Assembly (NCBI GenBank): GCA_002309765.1
Contig: DBXY01000036.1
Location: 27,289 to 59,311 of the forward strand
Length of the DNA stretch: 32,023 nt
Direction of reading: 5' to 3'
From: Verrucomicrobia bacterium UBA1200
Lineage (GTDB): Bacteria > Verrucomicrobiota > Kiritimatiellia > RFP12 > UBA1067
Position 1 is the stretch's first letter, and every line of letters begins with the position of its first letter. Position numbers and translations under genes: made by a program. The notes below the pieces were generated by a model that searched no databases, had not been told where the DNA came from, and saw only the letters and a program-made list of their open reading frames with translations. Shown here in pieces: positions 14,558 through 25,000 of the stretch.

Positions 14558-16918
14558 ATGAGATTGCAGCTTAAGCTTTTGGGTATTTTGGCGTTTATGG
14601 CGGCGACCGCCGCCGTCGCGGACGGGGTGTCTTTCCAGAAGGCCGAACCGGTCTGGCCGGAGGGACGCGAGCGGGAGAAAAACCTTTTTGTGGGGTTTTA
14701 CGCCAAGCTGACCGCGCCGGAACTGGATCGGGCGGTGTTAAGGATTACCGGGTCGTCGGTTTACCGGATTTACCTCAACGGCGAGTTCTTGGGGTATGGC
14801 CCGGCGCGCGGGCCGCATGGCTGGGACCGGGTTGACGAATGGCCGCTAAAACCGCTGGCCCGTGCCGGTGAGAACCATCTTGCAATCGAGGTGGCGGGGT
14901 ACAACGTGAACAGCTTCTACCTTATCGACGAGCCGGCCTATTTGCAGGCCGAGGTGGTTCGCGGTGGCGAGGTGGTGGCAGCCACCTCGTCGGCAGCGGC
15001 GGATTTTTCGGCGCGGCTGCTGCCCCGCGAGCAGAAGGTTCCCCGCTACAGTTTCCAGCGGCCGTTCGGAGAAGCGTACCATTTGGACGCGGATTCTAAA
15101 CAGTGGCGGGTTGGGAAGTCCGCCGACGCCCCGTTGAAACTGGCGGCGCAACCGCAGCAAAAGCTGCTTGACCGAATCGCGCCCTATCCGGACTTCAAGA
15201 AAAACACCGGATGGAAAGCACTCACCACCGGCGACATCAAGGTCAACCCGGAAAAGCGGCTGTGGGCCGATCGCGCAATCAAGAACATCGGTCCGAAACT
15301 GGGCGGTTTCCCTGAGCCCGAACTCACCTCAGTACCAATCTACGAGGTGCAGAAGATGGAGAGCGCCAATTCCTCGCCCTGTTCCTCGCAGCGACTGGAA
15401 TTGTCCGACCGGCGCTATTACGTGGTGGACTGGGGCCTGAACGACACCGGGTTCATCGGCGGTAAGTTCCGTTGCACCAAGCCCGGAAAACTGTACGTCA
15501 CTTTTGACGAGTTGCTGTCCGGCAATGACGTTAGCCCGGTTCGCATGAGTTGCAGCAATGTGGTGGTTTGGGAATTGAAGACGCCGGGTGAATACGAGCT
15601 TGAGTCGTTTGAGCCCTACACTTTGCGCTATTCAAAAATCATCTCCGACGGCGCGGCGGGCGAATTCACCGACCTATATCTGCGCACCTACAAAAATTCC
15701 GCCACCGGAAGGGCGACGTTCCACAGCAGTGATCCAGACTTGGACAAAATTTTCGAAGCCGCCCGCGAGACATTCATCCAAAACGCGGTGGACGTGTTTA
15801 CCGACTGCCCGTCCCGGGAACGCGCCGGCTGGCTGTGCGACAGCTACTTCACCAGTCGCGCCAGCCAGATGCTTTGCGGCAACACCGACATGGAGCGGCT
15901 GTTCCTGCAAAATTTCGCGCTTCCCGACCAGTTCAAGGCCCTTCCCAAGGGAGTGTTCGCGATGTGCTATCCCAGTGACCATCCGGACGGCACGTTCATT
16001 CCCAACTGGGCAATGTGGCTGGTGGTGGAGCTGGACGAGTATGCCCGCCGCAGCGGCGACCGTGAACTGGTGGAGCAGTTCCGTCCGAAAGTGCTGGCAC
16101 TGATCGATTTCCTGAAGAAGTACCAAAACAGCGACGGTTTGCTTGAAAAGCTGCCGTCGTGGGTGTTTGTCGAATGGTCGCGGGCGAACTCGCTGGTGCA
16201 GGACGTGAACTATCCGTCGAACATGACCTTCGCGTGGGTGCTTTCCTGCGCGGCGCGGATGTACAACCTGCCGGAACTTGAACGCGAAGCCGAGGCAATC
16301 CGCGCCACTATCCGCAAGCAATCCTGGGACGGCACGTTCTTTATTGACAATGCGGTCCGCCAGCCGGACGGCAAATTGAAACTGAGCGGCGAGCGCACCG
16401 AAACCTGCCAGTATTATGCGTTCTTCTTCCGGACCGCCACGCCGGAGACCCATCCGGAGCTGTGGGCGAAGTTGCGTGACGATTTCGGCCCGGCGCGTTC
16501 GAAGACCAAGAAGTTCCCGGAGATTCATCCCTCGAACGCCTTTATCGGCAATTTCCTGCGGCTTGAGATTCTGTCCCGCGCAGGTTTGTCCGCGCAGATT
16601 CTGGACGAGACCAAGGGATACTTCCTGTATATGGCGGAACGCACCGGGACGTTGTGGGAGAACATCACCCCGAACGCCAGCTGCAACCACGGTTTCGCCA
16701 GCCATGTGGCGGTGATGCTCTTCCGCGATGTACTGGGCGTTCGCGAGCTTGACCCGTTGACCAAGACGGTCAAGATAGAGGTGGCGAATCTGCCGTTGGA
16801 AAGTTGTGAGGGCACCGTGCCGGTTCTTGACGGCGAGGTTAAGGTGTCATGGCGGAAAGTGAATGGCCGGCCCGAGTTGAAAGTTTCAACCCCGCCCGGC
16901 TGGAAGGTTGTTAAGTGA
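14558..16918 (+). CDS. GH78 alpha-L-rhamnosidase-like glycoside hydrolase
   Basis: A 786-residue exported enzyme; the signal peptide is about residues 1-22 (MRLQLKLLGILAFMAATAAVA). An N-terminal beta-sandwich resembles Bac_rhamnosid_N (YRIYLNGEFLGYGPARG; HLAIEVAGYN). The (alpha/alpha)6 catalytic domain follows, with the family motif DCPSRERAGWLCDS at about residues 415-428. A C-terminal beta domain ends the protein (LPLESCEGTVPVLDGEVKVSW). GH78 enzymes release terminal alpha-L-rhamnose from plant glycans, glycosides or bacterial polysaccharides by inversion. The motif lacks the extra Asp of the classic DCPQRDER form, a variant I recall from Bacteroidota and PVC members, so specificity is uncertain. 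It is the first gene of the run, and an epimerase follows after 10 bases, consistent with sugar metabolism. Confidence 0.85.
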   Translation: MRLQLKLLGILAFMAATAAVADGVSFQKAEPVWPEGREREKNLFVGFYAKLTAPELDRAVLRITGSSVYRIYLNGEFLGYGPARGPHGWDRVDEWPLKPLARAGENHLAIEVAGYNVNSFYLIDEPAYLQAEVVRGGEVVAATSSAAADFSARLLPREQKVPRYSFQRPFGEAYHLDADSKQWRVGKSADAPLKLAAQPQQKLLDRIAPYPDFKKNTGWKALTTGDIKVNPEKRLWADRAIKNIGPKLGGFPEPELTSVPIYEVQKMESANSSPCSSQRLELSDRRYYVVDWGLNDTGFIGGKFRCTKPGKLYVTFDELLSGNDVSPVRMSCSNVVVWELKTPGEYELESFEPYTLRYSKIISDGAAGEFTDLYLRTYKNSATGRATFHSSDPDLDKIFEAARETFIQNAVDVFTDCPSRERAGWLCDSYFTSRASQMLCGNTDMERLFLQNFALPDQFKALPKGVFAMCYPSDHPDGTFIPNWAMWLVVELDEYARRSGDRELVEQFRPKVLALIDFLKKYQNSDGLLEKLPSWVFVEWSRANSLVQDVNYPSNMTFAWVLSCAARMYNLPELEREAEAIRATIRKQSWDGTFFIDNAVRQPDGKLKLSGERTETCQYYAFFFRTATPETHPELWAKLRDDFGPARSKTKKFPEIHPSNAFIGNFLRLEILSRAGLSAQILDETKGYFLYMAERTGTLWENITPNASCNHGFASHVAVMLFRDVLGVRELDPLTKTVKIEVANLPLESCEGTVPVLDGEVKVSWRKVNGRPELKVSTPPGWKVVK

Positions 16919-16928
16919 GGTTTGCAAA

Positions 16929-17981
16929 ATGTTGCGCACGGTTTTAATTACAGGCGGTAGCGGTTTTCTCGGCATCAATCTGGTGCGCAAGTTGCGCGAA
17001 AAGGGGGTGGAGAAAATCCGGGTGCTGGATATCGCGGATTTCGATTATCCCGAGAAGGACGCCCCGTGGCTGGAGTTCACCAAAGGCGATGTCCGTGACT
17101 TGGCGGCGGTGGAAAAGTGCGTGTCGGGTTGCGATGCGGTGGTCAACACCGCCGCGGCGCTACCGCTTTACTCGCCGGAAGACATCCGGACTACCGAGGT
17201 GGACGGCATTAGAAACGTGTTGGCGGCGGCGAAGAAATTCCAAGTTTTGCGCATTGTGCAAATCTCGTCTACCGCAGTTTACGGGGTGCCGAAGAAACAT
17301 CCGATTTACGAAACCGACGAGCTTATCGGGGTTGGTCCATACGGTCACGCCAAAATCGAAGCCGAGGCGGTGTGCCGCGATGCGCGGAAAAATGACGGGC
17401 AGGTGGTGTGCGTGATTCGTCCCAAGAGTTTCATCGGCCCGGAGCGGCTGGGAGTGTTCGCGCTTTTTTACGATTGGGCGTACACCGGGCACGGTTTCCC
17501 GATGATCGGCAGCGGAAACAACCGTTACCAGCTGATGGATGTGGAAGACCTGTGCGACGCATTGTGGAATTCGCTCACCTATCCCGACGCGGCGGTGAAC
17601 AGCGAATTCAACATCGGGGCGAAAGAGTTCACCACGATGAAGGAAGACTATCAGGCGGTGCTGGACCGCGCCGGCCACGGCAAAAAAATCCGCGGTCTGC
17701 CGGTCAAGCCGATTGTGCTGATTTTACGGGTGTTGGAGAAACTGCACCTTTCGCCGCTTTACCCCTGGGTTTACGAAACCGCGTCGACCGACAGTTTCGT
17801 TTCGGTGGAGAAAGCGGAAAAGATGTTGGACTTTAAACCGAGGTTTTCCAACAAAGACGCGCTGATTCGCAACTACGATTGGTACGTGGCGCACTTGGAC
17901 GAATTCAAGGGCAAAACCGGGGTGTCGCACCGAGTCCCCTGGAAACAGGGATTGTTGGCGGTTGCGAAGTGGTTTTTCTGA
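16929..17981 (+). CDS. NAD-dependent epimerase/dehydratase (extended SDR)
   Basis: A 350-residue extended short-chain dehydrogenase. The Rossmann glycine motif GGSGFLG is at 9-15. The SST segment (113-115) and YGHAK (Tyr138, Lys142) form the catalytic set. Members of this family epimerise, dehydrate or oxidise nucleotide sugars, or oxidise sterols and hydroxyacyl chains. A C-terminal hydrophobic stretch (RVPWKQGLLAVAKWFF) could associate with the membrane. The start at 16929 has GAGG 8 bases upstream; an earlier in-frame TTG at 16908 overlaps the previous gene and was rejected. The position behind GH78 suggests deoxysugar metabolism, but the substrate cannot be read from the sequence. Confidence 0.85.
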   Translation: MLRTVLITGGSGFLGINLVRKLREKGVEKIRVLDIADFDYPEKDAPWLEFTKGDVRDLAAVEKCVSGCDAVVNTAAALPLYSPEDIRTTEVDGIRNVLAAAKKFQVLRIVQISSTAVYGVPKKHPIYETDELIGVGPYGHAKIEAEAVCRDARKNDGQVVCVIRPKSFIGPERLGVFALFYDWAYTGHGFPMIGSGNNRYQLMDVEDLCDALWNSLTYPDAAVNSEFNIGAKEFTTMKEDYQAVLDRAGHGKKIRGLPVKPIVLILRVLEKLHLSPLYPWVYETASTDSFVSVEKAEKMLDFKPRFSNKDALIRNYDWYVAHLDEFKGKTGVSHRVPWKQGLLAVAKWFF

Positions 17982-17994
17982 GCAGGGTTTGACG

Positions 17995-18807
17995 ATGGGA
18001 CTGGAATTGCGTTTTTTGGGGACGGGAACCTCGGTGGGCGTACCGATGATCGGGTGCGACTGCCCGGTTTGCACTAGCCCCGACCCCCGCAACCGCCGCC
18101 GCCGGAGTTGCCTTTTCGTCAAGCACGGCGACGGTTCGTTCGTGGTGGACACGCCGCCGGACTTTCGTGAGCAGATGCTGGAGGAGCGGATCCGGCGGGT
18201 GGACGCGGTGTTCTTCACCCATGTCCATGCCGACCACATTTTCGGGTTTGACGACATACGCCGCTTCAACACCATCCAGAATTCGGTCATCCCCGCATAC
18301 GGCGCTCCGGAGATTCTTCGTCGCGTCCATGAGATATTCGACTACATCGGCGAAATCCCCGGAGACAACGGGTTGTTCCGTCCGCTGATTCGTTTTTGCC
18401 CGATGACCGAACCGGTGGAGGTCGACGGAGTGCTGATGACGCTTTTGCCGGTCGAGCACGGCGGCGCGCCGTGTTACGGTTATCTGATGGAGGCGGACGG
18501 AGTGCGGGTCGGGTACATCTCGGACTGTTCGCGCATTCCGGAGTCTACGCTGGCGTTACTTGGCGATTTGGACGTGATGGTGTTGGATGCGTTGCGGTAC
18601 CGTCCGCACCCTTCGCACATGTGCGTTGCGGAATCGGTGGCTTGCTTGGAAAAGATTGGGGCGAAACGCTCCTACCTGATCCATCTCTGCCACGATTTGG
18701 ATCACGGGAAACTTTCCGGGGAACTACCGGAGAATATGTTTGTTACTTACGACGGTTTACGGGTAACGGTAGATCGCGAAGGAGAATCGGCAGGAGAAGA
18801 ACAATGA
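17995..18807 (+). CDS. MBL-fold metallo-hydrolase (PhnP-like)
   Basis: A 270-residue cytosolic metallo-beta-lactamase-fold hydrolase. The metal motif is THVHADH (His76, His78, Asp80, His81), with later VEHGG, YISDCS and LIHLCHDLDH supplying further ligands. Near the N-terminus CDCPVC (Cys21, 23, 26) resembles the structural zinc site of PhnP, which hydrolyses cyclic ribose phosphates in phosphonate breakdown. No phosphonate genes are nearby, so it is more likely a general phosphodiesterase of this subgroup. It starts 13 bases after the epimerase stop and overlaps the next gene by ATGA. Confidence 0.85.
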   Translation: MGLELRFLGTGTSVGVPMIGCDCPVCTSPDPRNRRRRSCLFVKHGDGSFVVDTPPDFREQMLEERIRRVDAVFFTHVHADHIFGFDDIRRFNTIQNSVIPAYGAPEILRRVHEIFDYIGEIPGDNGLFRPLIRFCPMTEPVEVDGVLMTLLPVEHGGAPCYGYLMEADGVRVGYISDCSRIPESTLALLGDLDVMVLDALRYRPHPSHMCVAESVACLEKIGAKRSYLIHLCHDLDHGKLSGELPENMFVTYDGLRVTVDREGESAGEEQ

Positions 18808-19622
18808 TTAAAAAATGTTTGGCTTTGGCGTTGGTTTTGGCGGCTGGGCGGCTTTGCGCGCAACAGTTCCCGATTAAACTGGAGTTGGCGTATAACGCCT
18901 TTGTGGTGGGGGAGCCGGTGCTGGTGCAGATTACGCTGGAAAATGACGACCGGCAGGACATCGTGATCGACGAGAAAAGCCGCGACCGGATCTTTTTCGA
19001 GCTGACCACCGAAGACCGTTACAACTACATCAAGCAGTACCGCGAAGGACTGGTGGCGGGCGCGTTCACCGTTTCGCCGCGCCAAAACGCCCAGCGCAGG
19101 CTGGAGCTGGACAAATGGCATTCGCTGATGAGCGAGGGCAAATATTTCGTGCAGGCAGTGTTCCTCCACAACGGGCAACGCTATGTCAGCCAGCTAAAAA
19201 CTTTTGATATCGTGCCCGGCCTGAAATTGAAGGAAGGCATCCAGATGTTTGTCAAACCCGCCAACCTGAAGCGGACCTTCACCTTGTCCTATTGGCACCG
19301 CAACGAGGTGGACCGGCTCTTCCTGCGGGCGGTGGACGAACCAAGCGGCCTAATGTGGGACACTGTTGATCTAGGGACTTTCTCGCGCGCCTATCCTGCC
19401 AAGCTCGACATCGCGCCGGACGGGGTGGTCTCTGTGGTGCACAAGTCGAATCAGGACGTCTTCTTCCGGACGGTACTGTGGTCGTTGCCCGAAAGTCTTG
19501 AGGTGGTGGAACGCAACAAACTGTTGGATCCGGAGGTGGCGGCATCGCAGAACGCCAAATCGCTTTACAACGAATCCGGGGATAAAAAATCGGCAAAGAA
19601 GCCCTGGTGGAAGCTATGGTAG
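18804..19622 (+). CDS. Secreted protein of unknown function
   Basis: A 272-residue exported protein I do not recognise. A signal peptide (MIKKCLALALVLAAGRLCA) is followed by a beta-rich domain whose opening (LELAYNAFVVGEPVLVQITLEN) looks like an Ig or macroglobulin-type strand pattern. The middle part alternates beta strands (KYFVQAVFLHNGQRYVSQLKTFDIV), and the C-terminus is short and basic with Trp (KKSAKKPWWKLW). GGAG lies 7 bases before the ATG. It overlaps the MBL gene by ATGA and the S41 protease gene by 7 bases, so it is probably translated with the protease. It could be a partner, inhibitor or chaperone of that protease. Confidence 0.75.
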   Translation: MIKKCLALALVLAAGRLCAQQFPIKLELAYNAFVVGEPVLVQITLENDDRQDIVIDEKSRDRIFFELTTEDRYNYIKQYREGLVAGAFTVSPRQNAQRRLELDKWHSLMSEGKYFVQAVFLHNGQRYVSQLKTFDIVPGLKLKEGIQMFVKPANLKRTFTLSYWHRNEVDRLFLRAVDEPSGLMWDTVDLGTFSRAYPAKLDIAPDGVVSVVHKSNQDVFFRTVLWSLPESLEVVERNKLLDPEVAASQNAKSLYNESGDKKSAKKPWWKLW

Positions 19623-20902
19623 AAAAGTCGTCAATCACCACTATCCTGACCGTTATGTTTGCCGCCGCGTTTTTGGGCGTGGCGGGATGCCGTACCGTTC
19701 CTTCCGCTTCCGGGCCGGATGACGCGGTTGCCGCCGGAATCGGTGAGACCGAAGCCGATGAGGATCTGAAAAACCTGATGATGCTGTCCGAGGCGCTGAA
19801 GTTGGCGCAACGGTCGCACGTTGACGAGCACAGTTACCGGGATCTGGTCTATTCCGCGGCCGATCTGATGTTGCACTCGCTCGATCCGCACAGCGCCTTC
19901 TTGCCGCCGGAACCGCTGGAATCGCTGGTCGAGGAAACCAGCGGCAAATTCGGCGGCATCGGCTTGAGCGTGGAATCGGTTGGCAACGGGGTGAGAGTGA
20001 TGGCTCCGGTGGCGGACTCTCCGGCCGCCAAAGCAGGAATCAAGGCCGGCGACACGATTGTGGCGGTTGACGGGCAGTCGTTGCAGGGCGTGTCGTTGAA
20101 TGACGCGGTTAAATCGATGCGCGGCGAGGCGGGAACCGAGGTTAAGGTCACGGTGCGGCGTCCCTCCGGCGAAGAGGTGCAGGTGCCGATCAAGCGGGAT
20201 GAAATCAAAGTCACCAGCGTCAAGGGCGCGGAACAGCTAGGCGATGATTTGGGGTACGTGCGGATTGTGCAGTTCAGCAAGAGTGTGCCAAGTGATTTCG
20301 CCAAAGCTTTGGCGCAGTTTCGCGGTAAGAAGGGGCTGATTATCGACCTCCGCAACAATCCGGGCGGATTGCTGGAGTCCGCAGTTGGGGTGGCCGAACA
20401 GGTGTTGCCCCAAGGTAGCGAGATTGTCTCCGTGCGCGGTCGCCAAAGCGACGGCAAGCCGAATAAATTCACCGCCGGTTGGTGCCCGGAACGCGACACC
20501 GGATTGCCGTTGGCGGTGTTGGTCAACGGTGCCAGCGCCAGCGCTTCGGAAGTTTTGGCGGGGGCGTTAAAAGACCATCACCGTGCGGTGCTGGTGGGCG
20601 AAACCACCTACGGCAAGGCGTCGGTCCAGAGCGTGATTCCGCTTAAGACGAATCCTGACTGCGCGGTGCGGTTGACCACGGCCTATTACTTTACCCCGTC
20701 GGGGCACCAAATCCACGGGCGGGGCATCGAACCGGATGAGAAGGTCGCGATCGACGAAGCCGAACGCCAGCGGATTTACCGCCAGCAGGTGGCGCGGGAG
20801 CGTGGCGGCGGGGTAAATCTTGCGCAGATCGGAGACCGCCAGTTGGAACGGGCGTGCGAGATATTGCGCGGCGGCGCGCAACCGGAACAGGGCAAAGAGT
20901 GA
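19616..20902 (+). CDS. S41 C-terminal processing protease (CtpA-like lipoprotein)
   Basis: A 428-residue periplasmic serine protease. The N-terminus has a lipoprotein signal with GVAGC (Cys25). A helical segment (about 50-110) precedes a PDZ domain (GIGLSVES...AGIKAGDTIVAVDG, about 114-195), then the S41 core: LIIDLRNNPGG, NGASASASE with nucleophile Ser309, and TYGKAS with general-base Lys334. Their 25-residue spacing equals that of the Ser/Lys dyad in E. coli Prc. Such enzymes trim periplasmic or cell-wall-associated proteins at their C-termini. The start overlaps the previous stop. Catalytic residues appear intact, so the enzyme should be active. Confidence 0.9.
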   Translation: MVEKSSITTILTVMFAAAFLGVAGCRTVPSASGPDDAVAAGIGETEADEDLKNLMMLSEALKLAQRSHVDEHSYRDLVYSAADLMLHSLDPHSAFLPPEPLESLVEETSGKFGGIGLSVESVGNGVRVMAPVADSPAAKAGIKAGDTIVAVDGQSLQGVSLNDAVKSMRGEAGTEVKVTVRRPSGEEVQVPIKRDEIKVTSVKGAEQLGDDLGYVRIVQFSKSVPSDFAKALAQFRGKKGLIIDLRNNPGGLLESAVGVAEQVLPQGSEIVSVRGRQSDGKPNKFTAGWCPERDTGLPLAVLVNGASASASEVLAGALKDHHRAVLVGETTYGKASVQSVIPLKTNPDCAVRLTTAYYFTPSGHQIHGRGIEPDEKVAIDEAERQRIYRQQVARERGGGVNLAQIGDRQLERACEILRGGAQPEQGKE

Positions 20903-20906
20903 GCTT

Positions 20907-21992
20907 ATGGTTGTTTTAGGAATTGAATCTTCATGTGACGAAACGGCGGCGGCAGTGGTGGAAAACGGCCGCAAGGTGCTGTCCAGCGTGGTGGCCACCC
21001 AGATCGCGCTCCACCGTCCCTACGGCGGCGTGGTGCCGGAAATCGCCTCCCGCAGCCATGTCGAGAAAATCGGCGGCGTGATTCGCGAGGCGGTGGCGGA
21101 GGCTTTCGGCGGAAACGGCGACGCCGAGTGCGATCCGAGCTGGTGGAACAATATCGACGCTATCGCGGTGACCTTCGGTCCGGGGTTGGCGAGTTCGCTG
21201 ATGGTCGGACTGTCGGCGGCAAAGGGGCTGGCCTTGAGTTTGGGAAAACCGTTGATCGGCATCAACCACATCGAGGCGCATTTGCATTCGGTGTTTCTCG
21301 ACCCGTTCGCGCCCGATCCGCGTTCGCTCGGCCGTTGTTTGGGCTTGGCGGTTTCCGGCGGGCACTCTAGTTGGGTGGACATGCCGGAATTCGGTAAATA
21401 CTCCATCATCGGCCAGACGCTCGACGACGCGGCAGGAGAAGCGTTTGACAAAGCCGCCAAGCTGCTGGGACTTGGTTATCCCGGCGGTCCGATTATCGAT
21501 CGCGTGGCGCGAACCGCGTTGCGCCGGGATGCGGTGAAATTCCCTCGCGGCCGTCCTAAAGAGGGAACTCCCGCGCTGGGCGGGCTTCGGGCCGAACTTT
21601 GCGTGAGTTTCAGCGGATTAAAAACCGCGCTGATGTACCATTTGCGCAACCATCCGCCGTCCGATGACCGCGAGAAGGCCGAGATCGTGGCCGCGTATCA
21701 GGAAGCGATAGTTGGGGCGTTGGCCGACCGGACTATCACCGCGCTCCATTCCAGACGCTACGAAGCTTTGGTGGTCGGCGGCGGGGTGTCGTTGAACAGC
21801 AGATTGCGCGAACGGTTGTCTGAGGTGGCGGCCGCCGCCAGAGTACCGTTTTTGGCGGCGTTGCCGCAATATTGCGGCGACAACGCGGCGATGGTGGCCG
21901 GGCTGGCCGGGATGGGTGTCGGGGTGACCGGCGATGCGGCAATGCGGTTGGATGTAATGCCTTCTTTGGAGGCGGGGGATATTGTGGCTTGA
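20907..21992 (+). CDS. tsaD: tRNA N6-threonylcarbamoyladenosine transferase TsaD
   Basis: A 361-residue cytosolic enzyme. With TsaB and TsaE it transfers threonylcarbamoyl from TC-AMP to A37 of tRNAs reading ANN codons. It shows the ASKHA-fold hallmarks: GIESSCDETAAAVV at the N-terminus, metal-binding HIEAH (His121, His125), VSGGHS, GGGVSLNSRLR and CGDNAAMVA with the late metal Asp. The length is slightly above the usual 335-345. The ATG at 20907 lies 4 bases after the protease stop; longer in-frame starts reach back into the protease gene and were rejected. tsaB, tsaE and tsaC are not in the window. Its place between two secreted proteases is probably just operon packing. Confidence 0.95.
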   Translation: MVVLGIESSCDETAAAVVENGRKVLSSVVATQIALHRPYGGVVPEIASRSHVEKIGGVIREAVAEAFGGNGDAECDPSWWNNIDAIAVTFGPGLASSLMVGLSAAKGLALSLGKPLIGINHIEAHLHSVFLDPFAPDPRSLGRCLGLAVSGGHSSWVDMPEFGKYSIIGQTLDDAAGEAFDKAAKLLGLGYPGGPIIDRVARTALRRDAVKFPRGRPKEGTPALGGLRAELCVSFSGLKTALMYHLRNHPPSDDREKAEIVAAYQEAIVGALADRTITALHSRRYEALVVGGGVSLNSRLRERLSEVAAAARVPFLAALPQYCGDNAAMVAGLAGMGVGVTGDAAMRLDVMPSLEAGDIVA

Positions 21993-22000
21993 TTTTTGCG

Positions 22001-22016
22001 CGGCGGTTTGCCGCCG
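22001..22016 (+). terminator. Hairpin between tsaD and the tricorn-like gene
   Basis: CGGCGG TTTG CCGCCG is a perfect 6-bp GC stem with a 4-base loop, starting 8 bases after the tsaD stop. No T-run follows (TTGCGATTAG), so it is at most a weak terminator or attenuator that could lower transcription into the next gene. Confidence 0.35.
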
Positions 22017-22045
22017 TTGCGATTAGTTACGAAAGAGGATAAGTT

Positions 22046-25000
22046 ATGCGATTGATGTTTGGTGTGATGGCGGCCGCTTTGGCGGCGTTGGCTTTGCGGG
22101 CAGAGGAAAAAACGTTGCCGTTTTCGGATCGTATTTACCTGGGGTCGCGGCCTACGGTCAGCAGCGACGGCAAACAGTTCGTGTTCGAGTGGAATGAGAC
22201 TTTGTGGTTGGCTTCCACTGACGGCGGCGAGGCGGAGATTTTGTTGCCGGAAGGCATCAAGAACATCTGGCCGGTCTTCTCGCCCGACAATCGTCAGGTG
22301 GCGTTTCTAAGCGACCGCGATGGCGGCAACCGGATCTACGTGATGGATCTTCAGAACCGCGGGTTGCGTCAGATCACTTATCACACCGAAGAAATCGTGC
22401 CTTACGCATGGCTCGGTAACGAATTGCTTACGCTCTCCTACGCCAACATCGCGCACGGAAAGCCATCCGCCCGGGTGGCGATGGTCGCGCTGGACAAACG
22501 CGCCGCCCCGCAGTTGGTGTTTGACGCGGCGGCGGGGGAGCCGTCGCTGTCGCCGGACGGTAACCGGGTACTGTTCACCCGGCGCGGCAACAACCTTTAC
22601 CGAAAAGGCGTAAAATCCTCCAGTGCCGCGCAAGTGTGGCTGTTTGACAAGCCCAGCGCCAAGTTCACCCCGGTGGTGCAGCGCGACAATGAATCCCGCA
22701 CCCCGCTGTGGCGCAACGACGGCAAGAGTTTCTACTATGTTTCGGGGCAGGACGGCTGCATGAACGTGTGGCTGCGGGACTTGGAGAGCGGCAAGGAACA
22801 GCAGATCACCTTTTTCAAGGATGATTCGGTGATTCACCCTACGTTGTCGGCGGACGGAAAAACCATGGTGTTCCGGTGCGGTTTTGATTTTTACAAAATC
22901 GATCCGCGCAGTCCGGCCAAGAATCCGTATCGGATTGTGTTGACCCCGAACGTCAAATCCCAGCGCCCAGATTCGCGCCGCCGTTTCTATACCGAATGTT
23001 GGAACAACGACTCGGACGGGGACGTGACCTTCTGCGACAACGGAATGCAGATCGCCTTCACTACCGGCGGCGATCTGTTCGTGATGGACACCCAGATCCG
23101 TCAGCCGCGTTTGGTGCAGGGCGACACGCGCACCCAAGAGCGCGAATGTTTCTTCTCGCGTGACGGGAAAACGCTGTATTACCTTTCCGACCGGGGTGAC
23201 GGCATTGATCTGTGGAAAGCCGAGCGCGCCGACCCGAAGTTGCAGTGGTGGGAAAACTTCGAGTTCAAGAAAACCCGGCTGACCAATGACGACCAGTGCC
23301 GCGAAAATCTGCACCTCAGCCCCGACGGCACCCGTTTGGCGTGGCAGGACGAAACCGGAACCATCCGGGTCGCGGATACCAATGGAGTTGAGATCGCCCG
23401 CGGGCCTAAAGCTTCTGGCGCGGGGCAGTTCTCTTGGTCGCCGGACAACAATTGGATGGCCGCCGCCATCAATGACGCATACGGCAACAGCGATATTTGG
23501 ATCTTCCCGTTGGACAAGTCGCGGGAGCCGTACAACATCTCGCGCTGTTTCAAGGGCGATCACGCGCCTTGCTGGTCGCCGGATGGCAAGATTCTCGCTT
23601 TTTGCGGGGCGCGTCCCGACAATCCCAACCAGCACAACATTTTCTACGTTTGGCTGGATCCCAAGGAAGAGTCCAAAGAATACGCTCCGGTCAAGCGCCG
23701 GATCGCCGCGCATCGCGCAGTTCTGGAGAGTACCGGGGAGAACAAAAACAAGCCGGAGGAAAAGAAGGAAGAACCGAAAGAGGAATCCACCGCTACCCGC
23801 GTGGTTTCCGACTCCGGATTTGTGATTGACTTCGACAACCTCTGGAAACGGCTGCATCGGATCAAAAACCGCTCGGGAGTCGATCCGTTTTTCTCGTACA
23901 ACAGCCGCACCCTGTTCTTCATCTCGGATGACGGCACCTACAAGGTTGGTATCCCAGATGCGCTCACCCCGCAGAAGCTGACCGACAAAAAGGGTCGGTA
24001 CTGCGATTTCATCAAGAAGGGCGATCGTTTGCTTTGGGTGGTGGACAACGTGCCGGCGCACTTGAACCAGAAGTTCCCGTTTGAAGCCCGCCAGGTAACC
24101 GATCTACGCGACTATCAGGAGTTGGCTTTCTTAACCGGCTGGCGCAGGCTCCGCGATTACTTCTATGACCCGAACCTGCATGGCGCGGATTGGAACGCGG
24201 TGAAGAACAAGTACCGCGAGGCCGCCCGTTTCGCGCCGTCGATTTCGGTGTTCAGCCGCGTTATGCAGATGATGCTGGGCGAGTTGAACGCCTCGCATCT
24301 GGGTTATTATACCGGTACCTACTACGGCAAAGAGTGGGAAAAACGCCAATCTTTCCAGTCCTGGCCGATTGAGACCGGGCATCTGGGGTTGGAGTTTGAC
24401 AACGCCAACATCGGAGAGGGGTGGCTGGTCAAGAGCGTCATTCCCGGCAGTCCTGCGGACCGTGACGAAGCCGACATCGCTCCGGCCGACTGTATCCTTG
24501 CGATCGATGGGCGGACGGTGCGTCCCAATGACGACCCGACGCTGTTCTTGAACGGCGCGGCCGGTCACGAGGTAATGCTTACCGTCCGTTCGCCGGACGG
24601 AAAAATCAAGCAGGTGGCGGTAAAAACCATTTCTTACTCTGCGGCGCGGAATCTCGCCAAAAAGGCGTATTCCGACGAGATGCGTCGCCGGGTACATGAA
24701 GCGTCGGACGGCAAGCTCGGCTATCTGGATGTCGAGCAGATGGATTTGAACAGCTATTACCTCTTTGAGGAGGAAATTTTCTCCGAAGGTTTTGACAAGG
24801 AGGGCATGATTATTGATGTGCGCAGCAATCCCGGCGGGTTTACCGCCGACCGGTTGATCCGGGTTCTTTGCGGCGGACGCCACTCCTACGCTGCCTACCG
24901 TAACAGCGATGCCGCCTACCTTGGCGGTTATTGGGGTGAACTGCCCGTGTTCAATAAGCCGATCGTGGTGATGTGTAATGAAAACACCGGCAGCAACGGC

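Noticed and set aside
22307..24061. 584-codon open frame on the minus strand
   Set aside because: It lies antisense to the beta-propeller part of the tricorn-like gene, has a low-complexity Arg/Val/His-rich translation and no recognisable domain. Long antisense frames are expected in this GC-rich DNA.
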